A DNA stretch of 18,390 bases from Methylococcaceae bacterium (GCA_030699345.1 JAUYMX010000555.1:1-18390), one strand, 5' to 3'; numbered from the stretch's first letter, positions 7,356 through 14,890 are shown. A program made the numbers and translations. Notes: generated by a model from the sequence alone, not told the origin.

Positions 7356-9190
7356 ATATGTTGTTTGAAGCACGGACGGAGTTAAGAATTGGGAAAATTC
7401 TTGAAGTTAATGGCAATAGCTTGCGTATTGAATTAGATAACAAAATATCCGAGTTAACGCGCTCTATCGATGGTCAAGTTTATCCAATTGGGCAGATGGC
7501 AAGTATTATTAAAATACATTTTGGTAAAAAGGTGCTTTTTGCTTATGTTCGTATGCTAAGAATGCGCTCTGATTTACTAGCAGAAGAAGGTAAAACTCCC
7601 ATAGAACCGGGAGATGACTCACGCATTTTAGAGGCTGATCTTTTCGGGCAAGGCTCATGGAGTAGTAAAACGAATAAATTGCGTTTTACTCGTGGCGTTG
7701 AAACTTATCCTTTACCTTTACAAGATGCGTACTTATGTCTCAATGAAGAGTTAGAAAATATTTATCGTGGGGCTGAGGATATTGCAGAAGCTCAGACAAT
7801 TAGCCCAATGATTCCTATCGGAAATTATATTGGAAGTAATAATGCCGTTTGCAGAGCAAATATAGATAAGCTTTTTGGTCATCATTGCGCCATTCTTGGA
7901 TCTACCGGTTCTGGAAAATCGGGTACGGTAGCGTCCATTATCCATTCTGTTCTTGATCATCAAATAAACGATAAAAATCTTAGTCCAAGAATAATAATGA
8001 TTGATCCGCATGGCGAATATGCTACCGCTTTCAAAGATAAGTCTATTGTATATAAAGCCTACAGCGAAGCTTCAGTCGGTAATGATGACGCTCAACAACT
8101 TAAATTACCCTATTGGCTGATGTCTAGTGATGAATTAAGAGCATTAGTAATTGGAAAAACAGAAAGTGAGGCTACATCTCAAAATAATATACTCTACGAA
8201 GCCTTATCATACGCAAGAATGGAAAAAGCAGGGATAGTAAAGAATTTAGGTGACAATCCCTTAGGTGAAGCTGAAATGGAACCGGGAGAAAATAAAAATG
8301 ATAATGACATATTAACTTTTGATAGAGATAAGCCTCTTCCATTCGAACTTTCAGAGATTGTTAAACATATTGATAAAGTTCAAGGCAGAAAAAAAGGCGA
8401 AACCAAAGAGCTTTCAATTACAGACAGAAACAAAAATGGAATTAGTTCGATATTAAAAAAATTAAGAATTTTAAGAGCAAATCCCCAACTAAATTTCATC
8501 ATGGATGAATTAAAGGAAGATTCACCGTCGCTTGAAATGGTTTTATCCCAGTTCGTAGGAGAAAATGGTGGAAAAGAATTAAGAATTATTGATATATCCG
8601 GCTTACCCAATGAAGTGGCTGGGCCGTTAACGGCATTAATTGCTCGATTATTATTTCAATACAAACTCTGGCAAACAAAGGAAGAAAGAAAAACAGACCC
8701 TATATTATTTGTTTGTGAGGAAGCTCATCGTTATGTACCAAACCATGGAGAAGCCCAATATAAGGAGGCGCAAGAGGCTGTTAGGCGAATAGCAAAAGAA
8801 GGCCGAAAATATGGCATTGGATTAATGTTAGTTTCTCAAAGACCTTCTGATGTTGAGAGCACCGTTTTATCGCAATGCAATTCTTGGTTGATATTGAGAT
8901 TAACAAACTCAAACGATCAACAACATGTAGCAAAATTTTTACCTGATAGCTTAGCGGGACTTACAAGTATGTTATCTGCGCTGACTCGTAGAGAAGCACT
9001 TTTTGTGGGTGAAGCAGCAGCACTTCCAAGTCGTATCCGTATAAATAAACTTCCCATAGAAAAACTGCCTGATTCCCATGATATTAGTTTTGTAGAAGGT
9101 TGGAGTAATCAGCCCGCTACGGTCGCCCAACTAAAAGCAATTGCTGACAAATGGACTGGTATAGTGGATTCAACGCCAAGTAAATCATGA
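7352..9190 (+). CDS. HerA-type hexameric ATPase/translocase, SIR2 partner
   Basis: A 612-residue FtsK/HerA-superfamily ATPase expected to form a hexameric ring. The N-terminal 1-75 resembles a HAS-barrel. Walker A is GSTGSGKS (183-190), followed by IDPHGEY (217-223), an aspartate/histidine motif typical of HerA. Walker B is ILFVCEEAH (451-459) with paired glutamates, and a sensor-like SQRPSDVES spans 495-503. HerA proteins paired with NurA work in DNA end resection, but no nurA is present here. Its partner is SIR2, as in the anti-phage SIR2-HerA system where the ring scaffolds the NADase. The start overlaps the SIR2 stop as ATGA, with AGGAG 7 bases before it, so this gene is well translated and coupled. 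A charged, low-complexity stretch (about 300-365) separates the core halves. The gene is AT-rich like SIR2 (19 G+C in the 60 bases from 8281). Confidence 0.9.
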   Translation: MNMLFEARTELRIGKILEVNGNSLRIELDNKISELTRSIDGQVYPIGQMASIIKIHFGKKVLFAYVRMLRMRSDLLAEEGKTPIEPGDDSRILEADLFGQGSWSSKTNKLRFTRGVETYPLPLQDAYLCLNEELENIYRGAEDIAEAQTISPMIPIGNYIGSNNAVCRANIDKLFGHHCAILGSTGSGKSGTVASIIHSVLDHQINDKNLSPRIIMIDPHGEYATAFKDKSIVYKAYSEASVGNDDAQQLKLPYWLMSSDELRALVIGKTESEATSQNNILYEALSYARMEKAGIVKNLGDNPLGEAEMEPGENKNDNDILTFDRDKPLPFELSEIVKHIDKVQGRKKGETKELSITDRNKNGISSILKKLRILRANPQLNFIMDELKEDSPSLEMVLSQFVGENGGKELRIIDISGLPNEVAGPLTALIARLLFQYKLWQTKEERKTDPILFVCEEAHRYVPNHGEAQYKEAQEAVRRIAKEGRKYGIGLMLVSQRPSDVESTVLSQCNSWLILRLTNSNDQQHVAKFLPDSLAGLTSMLSALTRREALFVGEAAALPSRIRINKLPIEKLPDSHDISFVEGWSNQPATVAQLKAIADKWTGIVDSTPSKS

Positions 9191-10230
9191 GCGGCAAAAA
9201 ATCAAGTGGCAATCAAAATGCGTTGCTGGTCGCTAGCGACTTTTTGCTCTATCAAACCGAAGACGGACAAACGCGTATTGAAGTGCGTTTACAGGATGAA
9301 TCGGTATGGATGACGCAAGCGATGATGGCGGAACTGTTTCAAACTACTACCCAAAATATCACGCTGCACATCAAAGCGATTTATCGCGAAGGCGAATTGC
9401 AAGAAACGGCAACTTGTAAGGAATACTTACAAGTTCAAACCGAAGGCAAGCGCAATATTTCCAGAGCGCGTAAATTTTACAATCTGCCGGTTATTATGGC
9501 GGTGGGTTATCGGGTACGCTCCCATCGCGGTACCCAGTTCCGTCGCTGGGCTACCGAGCGGCTGAACGAATATCTGGTGAAAGGCTTCACGATGGATGAT
9601 GTTCGTTTAAAGCAGGGCGTTAATATCGGTTCCGATTACTTCGACGAACTACTGGAGCGCATTCGTGATATTCGTTCCAGCGAAAAGCGCTTTTATCAAA
9701 AAATCCGCGATATTTATAAACTAGCGGTTGATTACGATCCCCAAGTCGAAGCAACGCAGGAGTTTTTTAAAATAGTACAAAACAAGCTGCATTTTGCCAT
9801 CTCTGGGAAAACCGCCGCTGAACTGATTGCCGAGCGTGCTGATGCCAGTCAGCCGAATATGGGGTTAACCACATGGAAAGGTGTAAAAGTTCGCAAAGGC
9901 GATGTAACTGTAGCCAAGAATTATCTGAACAACGAAGAAATGGATGGCATAAACCGCATCGTCACCATGTATCTGGATTATGCCGACGATCAAGCCAGGC
10001 GCCACCAGCAGGTTTTTATGCGCGACTGGCGCATAAAGCTGGATGCGTTTTTGCAATTTAACGAGCGCGAAATTTTGACTAATGCCGGAAAGGTGAGCAA
10101 AGCCGTAGCGGATCAACTGGCATTGGAGCAATACGAAAAATTTAGGCGGCAGCGATTGGCCGTTGACGCGGAACAAGATGCTTTGCTTGACGATACTGAA
10201 TTACAGAGTTTTCTGGAGAAAAAACGATGA
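9187..10230 (+). CDS. RhuM-family (virulence RhuM) protein
   Basis: A 347-residue protein of the virulence RhuM family. It has a winged-helix-like segment (about 38-65, WMTQAMMAELFQTTTQNITL) and the conserved core NLPVIMAVGYRVRSHRGTQF (99-118) continuing to KGF (132-134). A helical region with TGKT/SGKT-like AISGKTAAELI (205-214) and PNMGLTTWKG (223-232) comes next, then a charged C-terminal helix. RhuM was named in a Salmonella pathogenicity island, and homologues often lie inside type I restriction-modification operons. Its biochemical role is not established. Here it starts within the HerA stop codon (ATGA), with no visible SD, so it should depend on HerA translation. Unlike SIR2 and HerA it is GC-richer (33 G+C in the 60 bases from 9541), so it may have joined the cassette separately. 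DNA binding or regulation is the natural guess, and a third defence component is possible. Confidence 0.88.
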   Translation: MSGKKSSGNQNALLVASDFLLYQTEDGQTRIEVRLQDESVWMTQAMMAELFQTTTQNITLHIKAIYREGELQETATCKEYLQVQTEGKRNISRARKFYNLPVIMAVGYRVRSHRGTQFRRWATERLNEYLVKGFTMDDVRLKQGVNIGSDYFDELLERIRDIRSSEKRFYQKIRDIYKLAVDYDPQVEATQEFFKIVQNKLHFAISGKTAAELIAERADASQPNMGLTTWKGVKVRKGDVTVAKNYLNNEEMDGINRIVTMYLDYADDQARRHQQVFMRDWRIKLDAFLQFNEREILTNAGKVSKAVADQLALEQYEKFRRQRLAVDAEQDALLDDTELQSFLEKKR

Positions 10231-10245
10231 TCTTGGCGAGCTGTT

Positions 10246-10278
10246 GGTCGGGTTTACCTGCTGGTTACAAACCCGACC
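10246..10278. terminator. Hairpin between convergent RhuM and purK
   Basis: GGTCGGGTTT (10246-10255) and its exact reverse complement AAACCCGACC (10269-10278) flank a 13-base loop that can itself pair ACC with GGT. It occupies the 65-base gap between the two convergent genes. There is no T-run after either arm, so it is terminator-like rather than canonical. It may end both transcripts. Confidence 0.5.
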
Positions 10279-10295
10279 GATAAGATTAGTTATTA

Positions 10296-11390
10296 TCAGG
10301 AATCGTCCACTTGGTCAGCGATCGCGCTCAGTTGGTCGATTAGGCTTGCTAACTGTTTGTCCGTGTCCGCACAAATCGTTGCATGGGCAACTTTTCGGCC
10401 TTTACGCGGGGCTTTGTCGTAAAGGTGTAGGTGGGCATTATCGATGCCTAAGATGGTTTCCGTTCTTGGTAAGCCGCCGATAAAATTGACCATGGCCGCT
10501 TTACTCACCGGCGCGGTTGAGCCTAAAGGTAAATCCAGAATGGCGCGCAAATGATTTTCGAACTGACTTGTTTGAGCGCCTTCAATTGTCCAATGCCCTG
10601 AGTTATGAACGCGCGGGGCAAATTCATTGGCAATCAGTTTGCCGTTAACTTCAAACAGCTCCAGTGCCAGTACGCCGACATAATTCAGCTCTGTTAGTAA
10701 CTGGGACGCATAGCTTTCGGCTTGCGCCTGCATCGCATCGTCGGTGCAGCATTGGGCAACTCGCAGGATGCCGTTGCGATGGATATTTTCGGATAATGGG
10801 TAAAACACAATGGCGCCTGAGACGTTGCGCACTGCGATGATAGAGACTTCGCGGTCGAACGGCACAAAGCCTTCAACAATTGCCGACACACCTTGCAGCA
10901 ATTCCCAGGCGGCGGCCAAATCATCCGACGATTTGAGTACCGATTGACCTTTGCCGTCATAACCTTGGGTACGGCTTTTTAAGATGGCTGGATAACCGAT
11001 GTCTGACATCGCTTGTTCCAGATCGGTAAGGCTCTCTACAGCAGCATACGCCGGAGTGGGAATGCCGATGTCGTTAAAAAAAGTTTTTTCAACTAATCGA
11101 TCCTGAGCTATCGCCAGCGCTTTGGGGGCAGGATGTACCTGAGTGTGGGTTGCTAGAAATTCGGCGGTTTTGGCGGGTACATTTTCAAACTCGTAGGTGA
11201 CGACATCGGCGCGCTCGGTCAATTGTGCCAACAGGTCAGGATCGTTGTAGTCGCCCAATAGGTGCTCGCCTAGTTTATTGGCGCAAGCATCGGCGGAAGG
11301 ATCAAGAAAGATGAACTCCACTCCCAACGGATAACCCGCCAAGGCAATCATGCGAGCCAGTTGTCCCGCGCCTAAAATGCCGACTTTCAT
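10296..11390 (-). CDS. purK: N5-carboxyaminoimidazole ribonucleotide synthase
   Basis: Converts AIR, ATP and bicarbonate to N5-CAIR in purine synthesis. The 364-residue ATP-grasp protein shows GAGQLARM (7-14) at the N-terminal dinucleotide-like fold, the lid motif GYDGKGQ (143-149), the ATP-binding glutamate in VEGF (172-175) and NEFAPRVHNSGHWT (255-268), the family's signature region. Length is normal. The start overlaps the purE stop by four bases (ATGA), so PurE and PurK should be made together, which fits their successive reactions. The C-terminus converges on the RhuM gene. Confidence 0.96.
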   Translation of the reverse strand: MKVGILGAGQLARMIALAGYPLGVEFIFLDPSADACANKLGEHLLGDYNDPDLLAQLTERADVVTYEFENVPAKTAEFLATHTQVHPAPKALAIAQDRLVEKTFFNDIGIPTPAYAAVESLTDLEQAMSDIGYPAILKSRTQGYDGKGQSVLKSSDDLAAAWELLQGVSAIVEGFVPFDREVSIIAVRNVSGAIVFYPLSENIHRNGILRVAQCCTDDAMQAQAESYASQLLTELNYVGVLALELFEVNGKLIANEFAPRVHNSGHWTIEGAQTSQFENHLRAILDLPLGSTAPVSKAAMVNFIGGLPRTETILGIDNAHLHLYDKAPRKGRKVAHATICADTDKQLASLIDQLSAIADQVDDS

Positions 11391-11890
11391 AATTCTTCCT
11401 CTTCTATGCGTGGGTCTGGTTTGGCCAGCACTGTATCGGTCTGTTTTTGTCTGAATTCATTTAAAGCAGGACGATATTGGCTGTGTTTATTGCTGACGAT
11501 GGCGGCTGCCAGCAAGGCTGCATTAATGGCACCGGCTTTGCCGATAGCCAGTGTGCCGACAGGAATTCCGGCAGGCATTTGCACGATTGATAATAAAGAA
11601 TCCATGCCGTTTAGGGCTTTAGACTGTACAGGTACGCCTAACACGGGCAGAGCTGTTTTAGCAGCCGTCATGCCCGGTAAATGCGCCGCGCCGCCGGCAC
11701 CGGCGATAATGACTTCAAAGCCTTTGGCTTCCGCGGTTTCTGCGTACTGAAACAGTTTGTCGGGAGTGCGGTGCGCGGAAACAACTTCAACTTCATGAGC
11801 AATGCCCAGTTGCGTTAAGGTGTCTGCGGCAAAGCGCATGGTGTCCCAGTCAGATGTAGAGCCCATGATGATGCCAACCAGTGCCGTCAT
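11387..11890 (-). CDS. purE: N5-carboxyaminoimidazole ribonucleotide mutase
   Basis: Moves the carboxyl group of N5-CAIR to give CAIR, the step after PurK. The 167-residue class I PurE has GSTSDW (10-15), SAHRTP (38-43, with the catalytic-position His40) and GAGGAAHLPGM (64-74). The C-terminal end is acidic (RIEEEEL). The ATG at 11890 has TTGAGGAAA about 10 bases before it on the minus strand, a good SD. It is the first gene of a two-gene purE-purK operon, and the divergent gap to 12079 should hold its promoter. No PurR-type palindrome was seen there. Confidence 0.96.
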   Translation of the reverse strand: MTALVGIIMGSTSDWDTMRFAADTLTQLGIAHEVEVVSAHRTPDKLFQYAETAEAKGFEVIIAGAGGAAHLPGMTAAKTALPVLGVPVQSKALNGMDSLLSIVQMPAGIPVGTLAIGKAGAINAALLAAAIVSNKHSQYRPALNEFRQKQTDTVLAKPDPRIEEEEL

Positions 11891-12078
11891 GTATTATTTC
11901 CTCAAGTATCTAAAAAATCAGGTCTAAAAAAAGGCGCGTAGTATGGCATAAAGCAGGGGTTGATGGCTTTTGAGTATATTAAATGATGGTAATCAGTTGT
12001 AACGAAACTTCATTTGAGGTTGAAGCAAGTCACGTGCGCGCTGTAATATGCCGCACCTAATACAGCTTCCTTAAGCTC
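11891..12078. other. Divergent intergenic region, purE / methyltransferase
   Basis: The longest gene-less gap in the window (188 bases). It holds the purE SD near 11897-11907, a candidate plus-strand promoter (12020-12049), and an A-rich stretch around 11911-11932. No RNA gene, riboswitch fold or recognisable operator was found. Confidence 0.5.
12020..12049 (+). promoter_or_regulatory. Candidate sigma-70 promoter for the methyltransferase
   Basis: TTGAAG (12020-12025) and TAATAT (12044-12049) are 18 bases apart and placed about 30 bases before the start codon. Both are four-of-six consensus matches, so this is plausible but not proven. Confidence 0.35.
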
Positions 12079-12696
12079 ATGAAAACAGACAGCGCCAGTA
12101 TTAAAAAACGCTATGATCGGCTTGCTCCTTACTTTGACGGCATTGAGGCGGTAATGGAAGGCCTGGTGTTTAAAAGTTGGCGCAAGCGCTTATGGGCGAA
12201 AGTAGAGGGACAGCATATTCTGGAGGTCGGCGTCGGTACGGGTAAAAATTTCGATTATTACCCAAAAGACGCGAGAGTCACGGCGATTGATTTTAGTCCG
12301 GCCATGCTCGAACAAGCGTCAGTCAATCGTGCTCGCAAAGGGGTGTCTGTCGAGTTAGCTGAAATGGACGTGCAGGCATTATGTTATGCCGATAATAGTT
12401 TTGATACAGTGGTTGCCACTTGCGTGTTTTGTTCCGTTCCTGCGCCTCTAAAGGGCTTAAGAGAGCTGCATCGAGTTTGTAAGCCGGGCGGGCAGGTGTT
12501 ATTGCTGGAGCATGTGTTAAGCTCGCGGCCGCTTATCGCCAAATTGATGAACTTTATCAATCCCTTGGTGGTTGGTTTGGTGGGGGCAAATATCAACCGC
12601 AATACCGTTAAAAATGTTAAAGCCGCCGGTTTTAATTCGGTACGAATCGATGAACACAGCGGTGACATTATTAAGCTCATAGAGGCTAGAAAATAG
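12079..12696 (+). CDS. Class I SAM-dependent methyltransferase (UbiE/PmtA-like)
   Basis: A 205-residue Rossmann-fold methyltransferase. Motif I is LEVGVGTGK (48-56), the ribose-binding acidic residue is Asp71 in AIDFS, and the acidic motif after strand 4 is MDVQALCYADNSFDTV (96-111). The C-terminal region (VLLLEHVLSS) fits the UbiE/COQ5 branch and small phosphatidylethanolamine N-methyltransferases of the PmtA type. The substrate cannot be settled from sequence. A phospholipid or quinone methylation is an inference from similarity of pattern, and a mildly hydrophobic stretch (157-172) would suit a membrane-associated substrate. No strong SD precedes the ATG. It is followed by ribA after 80 bases and may be co-transcribed, although a weak AACGAT/ATCGTT inverted repeat (12716-12738) lies between. 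Confidence 0.82.
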   Translation: MKTDSASIKKRYDRLAPYFDGIEAVMEGLVFKSWRKRLWAKVEGQHILEVGVGTGKNFDYYPKDARVTAIDFSPAMLEQASVNRARKGVSVELAEMDVQALCYADNSFDTVVATCVFCSVPAPLKGLRELHRVCKPGGQVLLLEHVLSSRPLIAKLMNFINPLVVGLVGANINRNTVKNVKAAGFNSVRIDEHSGDIIKLIEARK

Positions 12697-12776
12697 CCAG
12701 CCAACGTCATATATAAACGATTTTAAGTTTTGATCGTTCACCTGAATAAAATAAGCATTTTGGATTAGACACTTAC

Positions 12777-13382
12777 GTGAAAGCACATATCAGCGATTTG
12801 GTACAAACTCCAATTCCCACCCGGCATGGCGAATTTATCCTGCATTACTACAGCAACAGTATCGACAATAAAGAGCATGTCGCCATGGTCAAAGGCGAGG
12901 TGACAGGTAAAGAAAATGTGCCTGTGCGTATACATTCGGAATGTTTTACCGGAGATGTTTTAGGATCCAGGCGTTGCGATTGCGGTGAGCAACTGGATTT
13001 AGCGTTGCATTTGATTAGCCAAGCTGAAAGCGGTGTATTGATTTATTTACGCCAGGAAGGTCGCGGCATTGGGTTGTTGAAAAAACTGCAAGCTTATAAC
13101 TTACAAGATCAGGGTATGGATACTGTCGATGCCAACATTTATTTAGGTCATCTTGCTGACGAGAGAGAGTACGGCATTGCCGCGTTGATTTTGGAAAGTC
13201 TGGGAGTTAAATCAATCCGGCTGATGACCAATAATCCCAAAAAGATAGACGAGTTGAAAAGACTTGGCATTAATGTCGCTGGACGTATTCCTGTTGAAAT
13301 TCAGGCGCATGACGATAATGTGGATTACCTGAAAACTAAAGCTAACAAAATGTCTCACATGCTGTTTGAGCAGCAAGAATAA
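12777..13382 (+). CDS. ribA: GTP cyclohydrolase II
   Basis: Opens GTP to 2,5-diamino-6-ribosylamino-4(3H)-pyrimidinone 5'-phosphate, the first committed step of riboflavin synthesis, with zinc. The 201-residue product shows zinc cysteines Cys56, Cys67 and Cys69 (SECF...RRCDCGEQ), RQEGRGIGL (92-100) and TNNPKKI (151-157). It is a standalone cyclohydrolase without the RibB domain seen in RibBA fusions. The start codon is GTG at 12777. No ATG exists between the upstream in-frame stop (12747) and it, and the TTGGAT at 12760-12765 is the nearest SD-like site. Length matches E. coli RibA (196). No FMN riboswitch is visible in the 80-base leader. A hairpin terminator overlaps its stop codon. Confidence 0.95.
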   Translation: MKAHISDLVQTPIPTRHGEFILHYYSNSIDNKEHVAMVKGEVTGKENVPVRIHSECFTGDVLGSRRCDCGEQLDLALHLISQAESGVLIYLRQEGRGIGLLKKLQAYNLQDQGMDTVDANIYLGHLADEREYGIAALILESLGVKSIRLMTNNPKKIDELKRLGINVAGRIPVEIQAHDDNVDYLKTKANKMSHMLFEQQE

Positions 13383-13413
13383 GCTGCTCAAACCGTGCGG
13401 TTTATTTGTATTT
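13364..13413 (+). terminator. ribA terminator with two overlapping hairpins
   Basis: GTTTGAGCAGC (13364-13374) and GCTGCTCAAAC (13383-13393) form an 11-bp perfect stem across the ribA stop. A second stem, AAACC (13390-13394) with GGTTT (13399-13403), follows and leads into a T-rich tail. They share 13390-13393, so only one can form fully. The second, smaller one has the more terminator-like tail. Confidence 0.6.
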
Positions 13414-13720
13414 AGTCCACTGGCCTCATAATGGGGTGGTCGATGTCGATTTCAGCCTCGCATTTGGGGCAAGCGTACCAAGTATCGGCTTCGTGATCGA
13501 GGCTAAATGTATCGGTATCATCAGCTTCGGTCGGTACCAATAGCTTGCCCATCCCTCCCCAATTACATACCGGACAGCGATAGCTGGAGCGCTCCATTTG
13601 ATCCAGGTAACGTTGAAACGCAATATAGCTGAGCTTCTTAATGGACATTCTGGCTGAGCTGATATGAAAACGAATGCCGGCGTCAGTATCGTCACAATGC
13701 TTGTCGATTATTTTGGACAT
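13412..13720 (-). CDS. Small zinc-ribbon protein of unknown function
   Basis: A 102-residue soluble protein starting MSKIIDKHCDD. I chose the ATG at 13720 because GAGGG lies about 10 bases upstream on the minus strand; a longer frame from 13786 lacks this. Two CxxC pairs, CPVC and CPKC, about 34 residues apart in the C-terminal half (YRCPVCNWGG and WYACPKCEAEI), should bind one zinc as a ribbon. The N-terminal half is helical and charged. I do not recognise a named family. Its 3' end meets the ribA terminator. Confidence 0.7.
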   Translation of the reverse strand: MSKIIDKHCDDTDAGIRFHISSARMSIKKLSYIAFQRYLDQMERSSYRCPVCNWGGMGKLLVPTEADDTDTFSLDHEADTWYACPKCEAEIDIDHPIMRPVD

Positions 13721-13798
13721 GTTTAAGCCCTCAGTTGATATGTCGCGCCCGATTAACCTGTAAGAGCGCTGGCTGATTGATAACATTTGTCAGTTGGG

Positions 13799-13827
13799 CT
13801 GTCAATATTCATTGTGACAGGCATAAT
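13799..13827 (+). promoter_or_regulatory. Candidate promoter upstream of the DUF2231-like gene
   Basis: CTGTCA (13799-13804) and CATAAT (13822-13827) are 17 bases apart. CTGTCA is also the left half of a CTGTCA/TGACAG inverted repeat, so a binding site could overlap the promoter. This is a weak call made by eye. Confidence 0.3.
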
Positions 13828-13871
13828 GCTATGCAAAATAAATATTAAAAAACAGTGGTATAGTAAATTTT

Positions 13872-13897
13872 CTGGCCAAATTAATGATTGTGGCCAG
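13872..13897. repeat. Inverted repeat in the leader of the DUF2231-like gene
   Basis: CTGGCCA (13872-13878) and TGGCCAG (13891-13897) are perfect inverted copies separated by 12 bases, 45 bases upstream of the start at 13942. The spacing suits either a transcript hairpin or an operator for a dimeric regulator. Confidence 0.4.
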
Positions 13898-13941
13898 CAA
13901 GTGTTGAATCATAAAAACTTATAACAATTAATGGCTTAGGT

Positions 13942-14775
13942 ATGAATAACTTTTTAACTTTTCAAATTCATGGTGGGGCTGATCATGGCGGCGTCGCTGA
14001 GATGATTGCTGGGTTGCTGGCTTTTATAGAAGGTTTGGTAGGCAAGAGTGGAGCGGAGATTTTCGCTGCTTTGCTGCCTGGAATTGCCGGTATGGACAAT
14101 ATTCATCCATTGTTGGTACATTTTCCAATTGCATTTTTCTCGACGTTTTTTTTGCTTGATTTGGTAGGAAAGCTGGCAAATAACAGCAATATTCGTGGTG
14201 TCGCTAGCTGGTTATTGTATCTGGGTACCGTATCTGCACTTTTTACAGTTGGCGCAGGTGTTCTTGCTGCCAGCTCGGTACCTCATGGCGGAAATGTCCA
14301 TGAAATTATGGAGCGTCACGAGCATATTGGCCTGTTTATCTTAGGGTTGGCTACGCTATTGTCTGTTTGGCGTATCAGAACATTTGCCGGTGGTGCGGTA
14401 TTTTTGATGCTGTCTGCGTTGCTGGTGGTGTTACTGGTGTTGGGTGCTGATTTGGGCGGGCTGATGGTTTATAAATATGGGGTTGCTGTCGAGGCTGCGC
14501 CCGTGCCGACAGATGATCATGTTCATAGCGGTAGTGATGCACATAGTCATGATGCAAATCACAGTCATAGTCACGAAGATGGTCAAGGACATGCCGATAT
14601 TGTCGTTGTTGAGCCAAAGCCAAGCGATGTCAGTACTCAAGAGCCACCACATGGCGATGAAATCAAGCAAGCGCCGGAGCATGGCGCGACAAATAGCAAT
14701 GAACATGCCCATACGCATATCCATGCCGATGGGAAGGTACATACACATATCCAAAAGCCAGCGGCAGCGAAATAG
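13942..14775 (+). CDS. DUF2231-like membrane protein with histidine-rich tail
   Basis: A 277-residue inner-membrane protein. About four helices (56-76, 88-110, 126-143, 148-173) follow an N-terminal segment, with the family-like motif IHPLLVHFPIA (54-64) and the closing motif GADLGGLMVYKYGVAV (168-183). The histidines in the helices could bind haem or metal, but that is inference. The tail (about 184-277) carries 16 histidines, many as HxH or HSH pairs (DDHVHSG, HSHDANHSHSH, EHAHTHIHAD), a composition typical of metal storage or chaperone tails for nickel, zinc or copper. The start has a TTAGG motif 5 bases before it. It appears to be a single-gene unit, ahead of trpF by 115 bases. Confidence 0.72.
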   Translation: MNNFLTFQIHGGADHGGVAEMIAGLLAFIEGLVGKSGAEIFAALLPGIAGMDNIHPLLVHFPIAFFSTFFLLDLVGKLANNSNIRGVASWLLYLGTVSALFTVGAGVLAASSVPHGGNVHEIMERHEHIGLFILGLATLLSVWRIRTFAGGAVFLMLSALLVVLLVLGADLGGLMVYKYGVAVEAAPVPTDDHVHSGSDAHSHDANHSHSHEDGQGHADIVVVEPKPSDVSTQEPPHGDEIKQAPEHGATNSNEHAHTHIHADGKVHTHIQKPAAAK

Positions 14776-14845
14776 TGACAACAGTAATTTACTTGTAATT
14801 GTTGCTATTTCAGGTGGACTTCAGAGCGCTAATCTCGTGCTTTTG

Positions 14846-14854
14846 TGTTATTCT
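14846..14854 (+). promoter_or_regulatory. Candidate extended -10 promoter for the trp-acc cluster
   Basis: TGT followed by TATTCT (14849-14854) fits an extended -10. No -35 box is obvious. It would put transcription start about 25 bases before the trpF ATG, giving a very short leader. A 5-bp AGGGC/GCCCT hairpin (14857-14874) lies at that point. Confidence 0.35.
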
Positions 14855-14890
14855 ACAGGGCTAATTTTTGCCCTTTACTGATATTTAATT

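Noticed and set aside
7352..9190. HerA-NurA DNA end-resection pair
   Set aside because: No NurA nuclease gene is adjacent; the partner has clear SIR2 motifs instead.
12697..12776. FMN riboswitch before ribA
   Set aside because: The 80-base leader is too short and lacks conserved RFN-element segments; only a weak AACGAT/ATCGTT repeat.
14477..14881. Met/Ile-rich frame overlapping the histidine tail region
   Set aside because: It is the out-of-frame reading of the CAT/CAC-rich tail of the DUF2231-like gene; the composition comes from the repeats.
14776..14890. trp attenuator leader before trpF
   Set aside because: No short reading frame with tandem TGG codons and no terminator/antiterminator pair; only a weak 5-bp stem.
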